Part shown: one piece after another, positions 7,807 through 18,287 of the stretch
Layout of the letters: each line of letters opens with the position of its first letter
How positions within the stretch are numbered: position 1 is the stretch's first letter
Assembly (NCBI RefSeq): GCF_000346755.1
Contig: NZ_ANNV01000153.1
Location: 1 to 50,662, forward strand
Source: Pseudomonas sp. CBZ-4
GTDB taxonomy: Bacteria; Pseudomonadota; Gammaproteobacteria; Pseudomonadales; Pseudomonadaceae
DNA: 50,662 nucleotides
Direction of reading: 5' to 3'
Translations under genes and position numbers: made by a program
The notes under the pieces: generated by a model
Told to the model about the DNA's origin: nothing
Database searches by the model: none
The model's input: the letters and a program-made list of their open reading frames with translations, nothing else

Positions 7807-9417
7807 TCAAGGTTTCTCTTGATCCCTGGGCCAGCTCAGGCTGAAACAAGCCCCACCCAAATTGTTGCTCTTGCCAATCAACGCCCGCCCGCCATGCCAA
7901 TAGATAATCCGCCGCACAATCGACAACCCCAGCCCATGCCCGCCCGACGCGCGGGTGCGGCTGTCATCCAGGCGCAAGAACGGCGTGAAGATGCGCTCCC
8001 ACGCGCTTTCCGGCACGCCCGGGCCGTCGTCCTCCACATCGATGCGGCAACGCACCTGCCCCACCTGGTAACTGATCATGACCTGGCCCTGGGCATGCCG
8101 CATGGCGTTGCTCACCAGGTTTTGCAGGGCACGGTGCAGGTAACGCGGTTCGGCGTCGACCCAGGCGTCGTCCCAATGCGCCGAAGACAGGCAAATGCCC
8201 CGGGTGACCGCGACCTGCGGGCGCAGTGGCGATAATTCGCCGATCACCTGGTCGAGCAACGCACTGAGGTCGACACGCTGGAAATTCAGCTCCGGCGCGC
8301 CCTGCTCCAGGCGGGCATAGGTGAGCATTTCGTCCACCAGGCCATCGAGGTCCTGGATGTCGCTGTCCATGCCCTCCAGGTATTTGTGCCGCGCTTCCGG
8401 CGTGGTGGCATCGCCGACCATCTCCAGGCCGAAACGCAGGCGCGCCACCGGCGTGCGCAATTCGTGGGACACGGCGCGCACCAGTTCGCGCTGGATCGCC
8501 AGCAGTTGCTGCAAGTGCTCGGCCATGCCATTAAAGGCCGCGGCCAGGCGCCCCACCGAGTCGGCGCCACGGGCGGGCACGCGCACTTCCAGGTTGCCTT
8601 TGGCGATCCGTGTGGCGGCAGCCTCCAGGCCTTTGAGGCGCCGCTCCAGCTGGCGCACCAATAGATAGACGATCAAGCCGATCAGGGTCAGGCCGATCAA
8701 CGCGATGAGGATCAGCCATTGCGGCGGGTACGGGTTCATTTGATACAGCGGGCCGATTTCCAACACCCACGGCGTGCCGACCATGCCGGCAAACACGCGG
8801 ATCGAATCGCCGCCCTTGCCCAGGGCCATCACCGTGTCGCCTTCCGCGACGCGACGGCGCTGGTCGTCGTCCATATCGGCCTGGTCGAGGGCCATCAGAT
8901 GCATCTCGAAGCCAAAGCCCTTGGCTTCCTTTATATCGGCCAGGCGCTGCGGCTGTTCGGCGACGGGGTAGCGCACCAGTTCATCGGCCAGCAGGTAGAT
9001 CGTCGCGCGGGCCAATTGCTCGCTGATCTGCTGCACTTCACCGGTCAACACCAGCGACTCCTGCTCGCTGACCAGGCGCAGCACCCGCGCCGCATGGGGG
9101 CCGGTCTGCTGCACCAGGACCTGGCCGCGTTGCAGGCGGTTGCGCTGGCTCAGGTCCAGCTGCGCGTCGCTGAGGCTGCGCAGCTCCAGGGGAATGCCGA
9201 GCAAGCGCTCCCACACCGCCAGGGCGCGCTGGCGCTCGATGGGGCTCATCGGCTTGAGGTTGTCGCCCATCAGCGCAAAGGTGCCGTGGGCCAGGCGCTC
9301 GCGGTACTGGCCGCTGCGTACCTCGTTGAGCAGGTGCAGGGCCAGCACGCCCAGCAGCGCCACGAGGATCAGGGCCGCGCACATGCCACCGTAGATGCGC
9401 AGGAAGATCGAGTTCAC
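7807..9417 (-). CDS. RstB-like sensor histidine kinase
   Basis: A 536-aa membrane kinase. Helices lie at about 7-30 and 233-255 around a periplasmic region of about 200 aa, longer than in E. coli RstB. HAMP is at about 255-310, the dimerisation H-box AVSHELRTPVARL has His318, and the HATPase has NLVSNAMRHA, DDGPGVPE and GGHGLGLSIV. The catalytic half matches E. coli RstB in order and wording (LEAAATRI, HELRTPVARLRFGLEM, EMLTYARLEQ). The start is GTG overlapping the regulator stop (GTGA), so the pair is coupled. The equivalent P. aeruginosa pair also lies next to nrdA. The stimulus is unknown, so I give no symbol. Confidence 0.85.
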   Translation of the reverse strand: MNSIFLRIYGGMCAALILVALLGVLALHLLNEVRSGQYRERLAHGTFALMGDNLKPMSPIERQRALAVWERLLGIPLELRSLSDAQLDLSQRNRLQRGQVLVQQTGPHAARVLRLVSEQESLVLTGEVQQISEQLARATIYLLADELVRYPVAEQPQRLADIKEAKGFGFEMHLMALDQADMDDDQRRRVAEGDTVMALGKGGDSIRVFAGMVGTPWVLEIGPLYQMNPYPPQWLILIALIGLTLIGLIVYLLVRQLERRLKGLEAAATRIAKGNLEVRVPARGADSVGRLAAAFNGMAEHLQQLLAIQRELVRAVSHELRTPVARLRFGLEMVGDATTPEARHKYLEGMDSDIQDLDGLVDEMLTYARLEQGAPELNFQRVDLSALLDQVIGELSPLRPQVAVTRGICLSSAHWDDAWVDAEPRYLHRALQNLVSNAMRHAQGQVMISYQVGQVRCRIDVEDDGPGVPESAWERIFTPFLRLDDSRTRASGGHGLGLSIVRRIIYWHGGRALIGKSNNLGGACFSLSWPRDQEKP

Positions 9418-10136
9418 AGCGGCATGTCGGCGGCGGCTTCGGGGACGAACAGGTAGCCTTTGCTGCGGATGGTCTTGATCAGGCGCGGGTGGATCGGGTC
9501 GTCGCCTATTTTTGGGCGGATACGTGAGATGCGCACGTCAATGGAGCGGTCCTGGCCGTCGTAGCCGATGCCGCGCAGGGCGATGAAGATCTCTTCGCGG
9601 GACAGGATGCGCCCGGCATTTGCCACCAGCAGCCATAAAAGGTCGAACTCGGCGCTGGTCAGTTCGATACTGCCGTCCTGCAACCAGGCCTCACGCAGGG
9701 CGTTGTCCACCACCAGCGGGCCGAATTGCAGGCGGCGGTTTTCTACGTGGGCCGGCTCGGCCGGCTCGCTGCGCCGCAGCAGGGCCTGGATGCGCGCCAA
9801 CAAGAGGCGCGGGCGCACGGGTTTGCACACATAGTCGTCGGCGCCCATGTCGAGGCCGAGCACCTGGTCCATGTCGTCGGTGCGCGCGGTGAGCATCAGG
9901 ATCACGCCGTCGTAGCGCTCGCGCACCTTGCGGCAGATGCTCAGGCCGTCTTCGCCGGGGAGCATGAGGTCGAGGATCACCAGGTCCGGTTGCTCGGCGA
10001 TGATCCGCGCTGCGGCCAGGGCGCCGTCGCCCTCGACCGAGACGCGCAGGCCGTTGCTTTCCAGGTAATCACGGGTCAACTCGGCCAAACGTTCGTCGTC
10101 CTCGACGATCAGTATTTGCCAGGCTTCTTGCTCCAC
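9414..10136 (-). CDS. RstA-like OmpR family response regulator
   Basis: A 240-aa regulator. The receiver domain has Asp56 in LVILDLMLPGEDG and Lys in VCKPVRP. The C-terminal winged helix has ELTSAEFDLLWLL, ALRGIGYDGQDRSIDVRISRIR and ends TIRSKGYLFVPEA. The DNA-binding part is close to E. coli RstA. The start is GTG, preceded by GAGGACC. It is the first gene of the two-gene unit with the sensor kinase and is divergent from nrdA across a 620-bp gap that begins with a long perfect hairpin. Its targets cannot be told from the sequence. Confidence 0.85.
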   Translation of the reverse strand: MEQEAWQILIVEDDERLAELTRDYLESNGLRVSVEGDGALAAARIIAEQPDLVILDLMLPGEDGLSICRKVRERYDGVILMLTARTDDMDQVLGLDMGADDYVCKPVRPRLLLARIQALLRRSEPAEPAHVENRRLQFGPLVVDNALREAWLQDGSIELTSAEFDLLWLLVANAGRILSREEIFIALRGIGYDGQDRSIDVRISRIRPKIGDDPIHPRLIKTIRSKGYLFVPEAAADMPL

Positions 10137-10170
10137 GGGTGGTCCTCGTTGTTATTAGACGTTCTTCTGG

Positions 10171-10226
10171 CCGATGGAGATCAAACTGTGGGAGCTGGCT
10201 TGCTCCCACAGTTTGATCTCCATCGG
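10171..10226. repeat. Perfect 25-bp hairpin derived from a REP
   Basis: A perfect inverted repeat: 25-bp arms at 10171-10195 and 10202-10226 with the 6-nt loop TGGCTT. The inner part is the GTGGGAGC of the local REP family; the outer 14-15 bp (CCGATGGAGATCAAA) are unrelated to REPs. It lies 34 bp upstream of the RstA-like GTG start. Confidence 0.9.
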
Positions 10227-10453
10227 TCGTACCCTGTTTGTCATGTTTTGAGGGCATAACAGAGGCCGATTGTAGCCATGCCCACGGCCTGTAGCACAAG
10301 GCGGGAAATCCATTCGGTGATCGCGATAATCTGTGATAGGGTTCGCGCCCTTCGAAAATGGCCCAGCGGTTTTGAGCCGGAAATATTTCATGACAAACGG
10401 CGTAACGCAGCAGTAATGCGGCCTACACGCAGGTTGGACCTTTCATACACATT

Positions 10454-10474
10454 TTACCCACAGCGTTATCCACA
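10454..10474 (+). promoter_or_regulatory. DnaA boxes upstream of nrdA
   Basis: A perfect TTATCCACA at 10466-10474 and a one-mismatch copy TTACCCACA at 10454-10462, same strand, 12 bp apart. They are about 285 bp upstream of the nrdA ATG. DnaA is known to regulate nrdAB in E. coli through such boxes. Confidence 0.6.
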
Positions 10475-10533
10475 GGTTACTGCGTTGCCAACCCTTCCGA
10501 AACGCATTATCTTGTACCTCGGCGACACGACAG

Positions 10534-10582
10534 ACCCTATATGTGGGGTTTTCGAGCAAATCGCTTAACCACACAAGTGGTT
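10534..10582 (+). promoter_or_regulatory. NrdR-box-like palindromes upstream of nrdA
   Basis: ACCCTATATGTGGGGT (10534-10549) keeps the CTATAT core of the 16-bp NrdR box. A second dyad, AACCAC-N4-GTGGTT (10567-10582), follows with centres 33 bp apart, about three helical turns, as NrdR box pairs are. The second is a weak match to the consensus. The rest of the gap between rstA and nrdA holds no gene I can support. Confidence 0.45.
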
Positions 10583-10756
10583 CGAAATTCAAGGGTTTTA
10601 TTGCTGACGCAGTAGGGAACCAACCGATTTTTCAGTAGACCAAACCGCTCACGCGGATGGCAGCTGTTTCCCATTCCCCGATATGGAAAACGGTACGGGT
10701 GTTGCAGGAAGAGCCTGGCACTCGCAATCAAATATAGAACGTGGAGACAACCCCCC

Positions 10757-13651
<2,895 letters not shown>

Positions 13652-13686
13652 GCTGAGCCGGTCCAGGGCGTGAATGCCCTGGATTG

Positions 13687-13731
13687 AAAAGCCCGATAAA
13701 CCCCGACTGCACAGGGTTTATCGGGCTTTTT
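13687..13731 (+). terminator. Rho-independent terminator after nrdA
   Basis: A 17-bp perfect stem (AAAAGCCCGATAAACCC and its complement) with an 11-nt loop. It also serves as a bidirectional terminator for the opposing gene that ends at 13746. It closes a monocistronic nrdA transcript. Confidence 0.9.
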
Positions 13732-13745
13732 ATTGAGCGCTGCAT

Positions 13746-14816
13746 TCACCTCAATGCATAGGCAATGCCTGATTCAGGATGACCTCCGCGCCGCCCCCAC
13801 AACTCGATTCGCCCACCAATTACGGCCATTGAGTGTCCGCTGTAGGCCACTACCCCTAGCTGGCCATTCGCCAAACTATTGCTCGATGTCTGATAGTAAA
13901 GACCTTCCAAACCCAGGCGATCCAGCGCCTCATGGGGCATTTCACCGTTGTTCAAGCTTTGCATCGCATGCGCAAAACTGCGCCGTGAAACGTTAGGGTC
14001 GTCATCCAGACCGTTACCTTCGATCATGGCGCGCTTGGCACTCGCCGCGTAGAGAAAGTTGGCGTTGGTCAGCATTTGCGGATCATCACCTTCAAAACGC
14101 GCGTATTGCGCTGCCTGCTGCAACTCCTGCTTGGTCAACTGAAGGTTGTAGCCATCCTTCATCGTGACGTCATAGCGATCCCCCAAGTCGGTTACGCTCC
14201 TGAAGATATCCTGAGGGTTCTTGCCATACCTCATCATTGCTGCCTTTATCGCTGAAACGGTCACGCAGCTTCCGTTGGGGCCCTGCCTGAAACCACTCCA
14301 GATATTACCGGCGCCGAACTCTGTACTGGGTATCTCCCCGGGCTTGCCGGTGTCGGTCCTGTAGTTGTAGAAACCGGCCCCCGTGCTGGGCGGCACGTTG
14401 GACATGGGCTCCGAGCCGCCAAAGTCATTTCGGTTGACACCGCCTCCCCCGCCACCCCCACCGCGGTTATCGATGGGTGGTGCTGGTGGAGATACATCTT
14501 CGGGAAACAAGTCCGGGAACAGCGCTTTCAAAATAGCGAGCCAGGCGTAAGAAGCTTCTTTCTTCAGTTGCTCGATGATCGCCTTGAACTTTTCTTCGCC
14601 GAGTTTTTCGCGCAGTTCTTTGAGCTTTTCGCGCAGTTCCCGCTCGCTTTGGGTCTTGGACGTCTTCTGGGCATCCTCCAACTCCCTGATGAGCTTTGAA
14701 ACGGCCTCTTTATCGGGATCCGCTTTCTGAGGATCGACGGTTGCGTCCCTGGATTGTCCTGAACTGCCCGCATCACTCCTGCCACTGATTTGCCCCCAAG
14801 ACACTTGGGCCGGCAT
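13746..14816 (-). CDS. Putative secreted or effector-like protein with a Cys/His protease-like domain
   Basis: A 356-aa orphan; an alternative ATG at 14831 gives 361 aa. I chose the start with AGGGG 5 nt upstream. Three parts are visible: a Ser/Gly/Gln-rich, hydrophilic N-terminus without a Sec signal peptide; a charged Lys/Glu helix or coiled coil (about 38-85) followed by a hydrophobic stretch (SYAWLAILKALFPDLF); and a Pro- and Gly-rich linker with eight consecutive glycines. The C-terminal globular domain has Cys184 in GPNGSCVTVSAIKAAM and His328 in YSGHSMAVI, then IELWG. This order of Cys then His suits a papain- or calpain-like fold. The composition is like substrates of type III or other contact-dependent systems, but no secretion gene is nearby. 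Family unknown to me. Confidence 0.7.
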   Translation of the reverse strand: MPAQVSWGQISGRSDAGSSGQSRDATVDPQKADPDKEAVSKLIRELEDAQKTSKTQSERELREKLKELREKLGEEKFKAIIEQLKKEASYAWLAILKALFPDLFPEDVSPPAPPIDNRGGGGGGGGVNRNDFGGSEPMSNVPPSTGAGFYNYRTDTGKPGEIPSTEFGAGNIWSGFRQGPNGSCVTVSAIKAAMMRYGKNPQDIFRSVTDLGDRYDVTMKDGYNLQLTKQELQQAAQYARFEGDDPQMLTNANFLYAASAKRAMIEGNGLDDDPNVSRRSFAHAMQSLNNGEMPHEALDRLGLEGLYYQTSSNSLANGQLGVVAYSGHSMAVIGGRIELWGRRGGHPESGIAYALR

Positions 14817-14967
14817 GTATACCCCTCGCATATTCCCCCCCCTATCAACCGCCCTGTTGGCCAGATAAGTGGTGAGAATGGCGGAGCCGTTCCGACCTGA
14901 AGTGTGTCATTCGATGGATGCCTCTGATCGAGGAAAAGGCCCCCACGCAGTAAAAACCCGGCAAAAA

Positions 14968-14990
14968 AAAACCCCTCATTGAGGGGTTTT
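14968..14990 (-). terminator. Terminator after flgE
   Basis: AAAACCCCTC-ATT-GAGGGGTTTT, followed on the minus strand by a run of T residues. It closes the flgBCDE unit 27 bp after the flgE stop. The 200-bp stretch between flgE and the effector-like gene holds nothing else I recognise. Confidence 0.9.
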
Positions 14991-15016
14991 CCTTCGCCAC
15001 ATTCAGGCCGGCAACA

Positions 15017-16333
15017 TCACGTCATCTGGATGATGGTCTGCATGATGGTGCTCTGGGTGGAGATGGTCTTGGCGTTCGCCTGGTAGTTGCTCTGGGCCTT
15101 GATCAGGTCCACCAGCTCGTTGGTCAGGTTGACGTTGGAGTTCTCCAGGGAACCGGCCACGATCGAACCCAGGGTGCCCGCTTGCGGGGAGTCGTAGCCC
15201 GGCTGGCCTGACGCGAAGGTCTCTCTCCAGGTGGTGCCGCCAGCCGGTTGCAGGCCCTGCTCGTTGTTGAAGCTGGCCAGGGAGATCTGGCCGATGGCCT
15301 TGCTCTGCTGGTTGCTGAACGTAGCGAACAGCACGCCGTTGCCGTCGACTTTCAGGCCGGTGATCTGGCCGGTGGCGTAGCCATCGGTGACCGGCGGGTT
15401 GCGGTAGGTGGCCGAGTTGTATTGGGTGACGTTGGACATGTTGATCGCAATGCCGTCCTTGTTCGCCGTCGCGTCGTTGGCCTTCCAGACGCCGTCGGTC
15501 ACCGTACCTGGCACCCAATCCTTGATGGTCAAGGTCGTGCCAGCCACACCGCCGGTCACGATGCTCTTGAGGTTACCGGCACCGTCGAAGGTCAACGTCG
15601 AAGGCACAGGCGGCTTCATGTCCGTAGCGTTACCGGTTGGCGGCGTACCATCAGGGTTGCGGCCATCGATCAAGGTGTACGACTGCCATTCGTTGGCGTC
15701 GGTTTTCACCACATACTGCACCATCGGGTGGGCGTTGCCCTGGGAGTCGTACAGCGTGGTGCTGTAGGACGTGGTGAAGGTGTCGGTCTTGAGCGGATCG
15801 AACGGCTTCTTGCTCTGGTCGATGACCGGCTCAGAGGAGTTCAGGTTGCTGCTGGAATCCACTTTGGTGGACGCCTTTGGCGGCAGGTTGGCCAGGTTCA
15901 GCTGCAGGTCGACCAGGCCACCCTTGGTGATCTTGCCATTTTCGTCTGCCGCATAACCTTGCAGGCGCGAAGTGCCGGTGTTGTTGGTGATGTAGCCGTC
16001 TTTGTCGGCACGGAAGGCGCCGCTACGGGTGTATTCCAGCGAACCGTCACTGCCCTTCTGTACGAAGAAACCGCCACCCTGGATCGCCATGTCCAGGATA
16101 CCGCCGCTGGCGTTCACTTCACCCTGGGTGAACTGCTGGGACACTGCCGCCAGGTTCACACCGTTGCCGATGGTGTTCTGGCCGGTGCCGAGCTTGGACG
16201 CGGCGTAGATGTCGGCGAATTCCGCACGGGACGATTTGAAGCCGGTGGTCGCGACGTTGGCGATGTTGTTGCCGGTCACGTCCAGTTGTTTGTTGGCCGC
16301 ATAGAGGCCGCTAAGGCCGATGTTAAAAGACAT
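15017..16333 (-). CDS. flgE: Flagellar hook protein FlgE
   Basis: A 438-aa subunit of the flagellar hook, exported by the flagellar type III system and polymerised outside the outer membrane. The N-terminal rod-type motif MSFNIGLSGLYAANKQLDVTGNNIANVATTGFK and the C-terminal coiled-coil segment (NVNLTNELVDLIKAQSNYQANAKTI) are the conserved D0 parts. The central region, rich in Thr, Asp, Gly and Asn, is the variable exposed domain. It is the last gene of flgBCDE. In P. putida and P. aeruginosa flgF and later rod/ring genes follow closely; here a terminator and an unrelated gene follow. Confidence 0.95.
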   Translation of the reverse strand: MSFNIGLSGLYAANKQLDVTGNNIANVATTGFKSSRAEFADIYAASKLGTGQNTIGNGVNLAAVSQQFTQGEVNASGGILDMAIQGGGFFVQKGSDGSLEYTRSGAFRADKDGYITNNTGTSRLQGYAADENGKITKGGLVDLQLNLANLPPKASTKVDSSSNLNSSEPVIDQSKKPFDPLKTDTFTTSYSTTLYDSQGNAHPMVQYVVKTDANEWQSYTLIDGRNPDGTPPTGNATDMKPPVPSTLTFDGAGNLKSIVTGGVAGTTLTIKDWVPGTVTDGVWKANDATANKDGIAINMSNVTQYNSATYRNPPVTDGYATGQITGLKVDGNGVLFATFSNQQSKAIGQISLASFNNEQGLQPAGGTTWRETFASGQPGYDSPQAGTLGSIVAGSLENSNVNLTNELVDLIKAQSNYQANAKTISTQSTIMQTIIQMT

Positions 16334-16364
16334 GTTTCTCTCCCTCTGCCGTATTTAGCCGGCT

Positions 16365-17084
16365 CTATGTACCGATAGTCTGAATTTGCGACAGCTTGAC
16401 GCTGCCCATGCCGCCGGCAAGGTTCAGCAGCATTTCGCCGCCGGTCTTGCTCAAGGTCACGCTGGTAACCGTGGCTGGCAGCGAAGTCGCCAGGACGACC
16501 GCGTCGCCCTTGTCATTTTTGGTGGTGGCGGTAAAGGTGTAAGTGCCCGCCGCAGCGACCTCACCCTTGTCGTTCTTGCCATCCCAGATAAAGTCGGCCG
16601 TACCGGCGCTCTGCGCGCCCATATCGACGGTGCGCACCACGTTGCCGTCTTTGTCGGTGATCTTCACCGAGACGTTGCCCACCGCCGAGGTGACGGCGAC
16701 GGAACCGGTCATGCTCTTGCTGGTATCCACCAAGGCCTTGTCGGTCTGGGTGATGATCGAACGCCCCACCAGCGACGACGCTTGCAACGCTTGCGACGAA
16801 CTGAAGTTGCTGGAGATCGCATTCACCGAGTCGTTCAGGGTGTTGATGCCTTCCAGGCTGCTGAATTGCGCCAGCTGGGCGACGAACGCGCCGTTGTCCT
16901 GGGGCGACAGCGGGTTCTGGTTCTTCAGCTGGGTGACCAGCAGTTGCAGGAACGCATCCTTGCCCAGGGACTGGTTGCCCGTGGCCGCAGTGGCGGTGCT
17001 CGCCACATTGTTTGTTGCGGTCTTGACCTTGGTGTTGAAAAGGTCCTGGACCGCCGTGTTGGTCGTGGTATCAACAATGGCCAT
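16365..17084 (-). CDS. flgD: Flagellar hook-capping protein FlgD
   Basis: A 239-aa scaffold that caps the growing hook and is shed afterwards. The N-terminal conserved block LGKDAFLQLLVTQLKNQNPLSPQDNGAFVAQLAQFSSLEG (residues about 41-80) is diagnostic. The C-terminal part holds FlgD Ig-like/tudor domains (FIWDGKNDKGEVAAAGTYTF). It lies between flgC and flgE with gaps of 16 and 31 bp. A Ser/Thr/Asn-rich leader of about 35 aa before the conserved block probably serves export. Confidence 0.95.
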   Translation of the reverse strand: MAIVDTTTNTAVQDLFNTKVKTATNNVASTATAATGNQSLGKDAFLQLLVTQLKNQNPLSPQDNGAFVAQLAQFSSLEGINTLNDSVNAISSNFSSSQALQASSLVGRSIITQTDKALVDTSKSMTGSVAVTSAVGNVSVKITDKDGNVVRTVDMGAQSAGTADFIWDGKNDKGEVAAAGTYTFTATTKNDKGDAVVLATSLPATVTSVTLSKTGGEMLLNLAGGMGSVKLSQIQTIGT

Positions 17085-17100
17085 TATTTGGCGCCCCTTA

Positions 17101-17544
17101 TCACTGACCCAGGGTCAGGACCTTCTGCATCATGGCTTTGGCGGTGTTCATCATTTCCGCGTTGGTCTGGAACGAGCGACTGGCGGAAATCATGTCAGCC
17201 ATTTCCTCGACCACGTTGACGTTGGGGTAGTAGACGTAACCCTTTTCGTTCGCGGCCGGGTGGTTAGGCTCGTAGCGGGCTTCCAGGTTGCTCTGGTCTT
17301 CGACCACGCCCAGCACCTGCACGCCGGAGCCGGCATTGCCCTGGTCCTGGAACAGCGAATCGCTGCCACCGGCCTGGCCGCCCTGGAACATGGTGGCGAA
17401 CACCGGGTGACGGGCGCGGTAGGTCTGGTCAATGCTCGACGACACGGTTTCGGCGTTGGCGATGTTACTGGCAACGGTGTTCAGACGCGTGGTCTGCGCG
17501 CTCATGCCGCTACCGGCAATATTGAAAACACTGGACAGGGACAT
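17101..17544 (-). CDS. flgC: Flagellar proximal rod protein FlgC
   Basis: A 147-aa rod subunit. The N-terminal motif SLSSVFNIAGSGMSAQTTRLNTVASNIANA and the C-terminal VEEMADMISASRSFQTNAEMMNTAKAMMQKVLTLGQ are the two conserved helices of rod proteins. The gap to flgB is 3 bp and to flgD 16 bp, so the genes form one operon. Length matches the family. Confidence 0.95.
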   Translation of the reverse strand: MSLSSVFNIAGSGMSAQTTRLNTVASNIANAETVSSSIDQTYRARHPVFATMFQGGQAGGSDSLFQDQGNAGSGVQVLGVVEDQSNLEARYEPNHPAANEKGYVYYPNVNVVEEMADMISASRSFQTNAEMMNTAKAMMQKVLTLGQ

Positions 17545-17547
17545 GGC

Positions 17548-17955
17548 TTACTCTCCACGCAGGGCTGACATCAGCCCTTTGAATTTGCTGTTGAGCAGGG
17601 TAAAGCTGGCCTGGAAGTTCACCGAGTTCTCGGCGTAGGCCGATTGCTCCAGCTGGGCGTCGACGGTGTTCTGGTCGATCGACGGCTGCATCGGCGTGCG
17701 ATACAGCAGCGACTCGTCCCCACTGCTCAGGCCTTGCGCTTCGATATGACGGTTGTTGGTCATGTTCAAGGCAAAGGTGCCGTTCTTGGTCTTGTCCTGC
17801 TGTGCAGCGAGCACGGCGGAGAAGTCCAGGTCCCGAGCCTTGTAGTTCGGGGTATCGGCGTTGGCAATGTTGTTGGCCAGGACTTCGGCACGCTGGGCGC
17901 GGAAGCCCAGGGCTTGTTCATGGATACCGAGCGCTTTATCGAAGCTGATGCTCAT
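17548..17955 (-). CDS. flgB: Flagellar proximal rod protein FlgB
   Basis: A 135-aa rod subunit. I started at MSISFDKALGIHEQ, which has AAAGG upstream and gives the standard FlgB length; the longer frame reads into the promoter. The conserved segment RAQRAEVLANNIANADTPNYKARDLDF lies at about 18-44, and the C-terminal helix is NFQASFTLLNSKFKGLMSALRGE. It is the first gene of flgBCDE and is preceded by a sigma-54 promoter motif about 45 bp upstream of the ATG. Confidence 0.95.
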   Translation of the reverse strand: MSISFDKALGIHEQALGFRAQRAEVLANNIANADTPNYKARDLDFSAVLAAQQDKTKNGTFALNMTNNRHIEAQGLSSGDESLLYRTPMQPSIDQNTVDAQLEQSAYAENSVNFQASFTLLNSKFKGLMSALRGE

Positions 17956-17999
17956 GGCGGAAACCTTTAGGCTGACCTGCTGTTCGTTAGCAGGGTTAT

Positions 18000-18016
18000 A
18001 GCAAGGTGTGTGCCAA
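18000..18016 (-). promoter_or_regulatory. Sigma-54 promoter for flgBCDE
   Basis: Minus strand TTGGCACACACCTTGCT: GG and GC 12 bp apart, near-consensus. The predicted start site is about 17989, giving a 34-nt leader. Class II flagellar operons of pseudomonads are known to need RpoN and FleQ. Confidence 0.8.
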
Positions 18017-18053
18017 TTCTTCGAAGGCCCGTATTTCAGGGCTTTGCGGGGAG

Positions 18054-18148
18054 ATTGCCGGGCGGCAATGCCAGAAAAGCGGCAATGGGTTTCCGCGTGG
18101 TGCCAGTAAAGCGGCAATGGGGGATTGCCGCTCGGGGAAGCATTGCCG
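18054..18148. repeat. ATTGCCG repeat cluster upstream of the flgB promoter
   Basis: Six copies of ATTGCCG or its complement CGGCAAT within 95 bp. They include a palindrome ATTGCCG-GG-CGGCAAT (18054-18069), a second dyad at 18112-18130, and a 21-bp direct repeat (18069-18089 and 18101-18121) with one mismatch and a 32-bp period. It lies about 65-160 bp upstream of the predicted flgB start site, where sigma-54 enhancers sit. It may equally be a small repeat family next to the REPs. Confidence 0.6.
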
Positions 18149-18157
18149 CAAAAAAAA

Positions 18158-18278
18158 TGTGGGAGCTGGCTTATGTGGGAGCTGGCTTGCCTGCGATGCA
18201 GACACCTCGGTTTTTCAGTTAGGCCGAGGTGATGCTATCGCAGGCAAGCCAGCTCCCACAGAAGCCTGGCTCCCACAT
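18158..18278. repeat. REP cluster with tandem partial duplication
   Basis: An inverted REP pair (about 18174-18197 and 18237-18260). On the left, TGTGGGAGCTGGCTT is repeated in tandem; on the right a degenerate third half-copy (GCCTGGCTCCCACA) follows. The spacer includes a CACCTCGG/CCGAGGTG stem. It lies between the flgB promoter region and the cheR stop. Confidence 0.8.
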
Positions 18279-18287
18279 GTTTGATCC

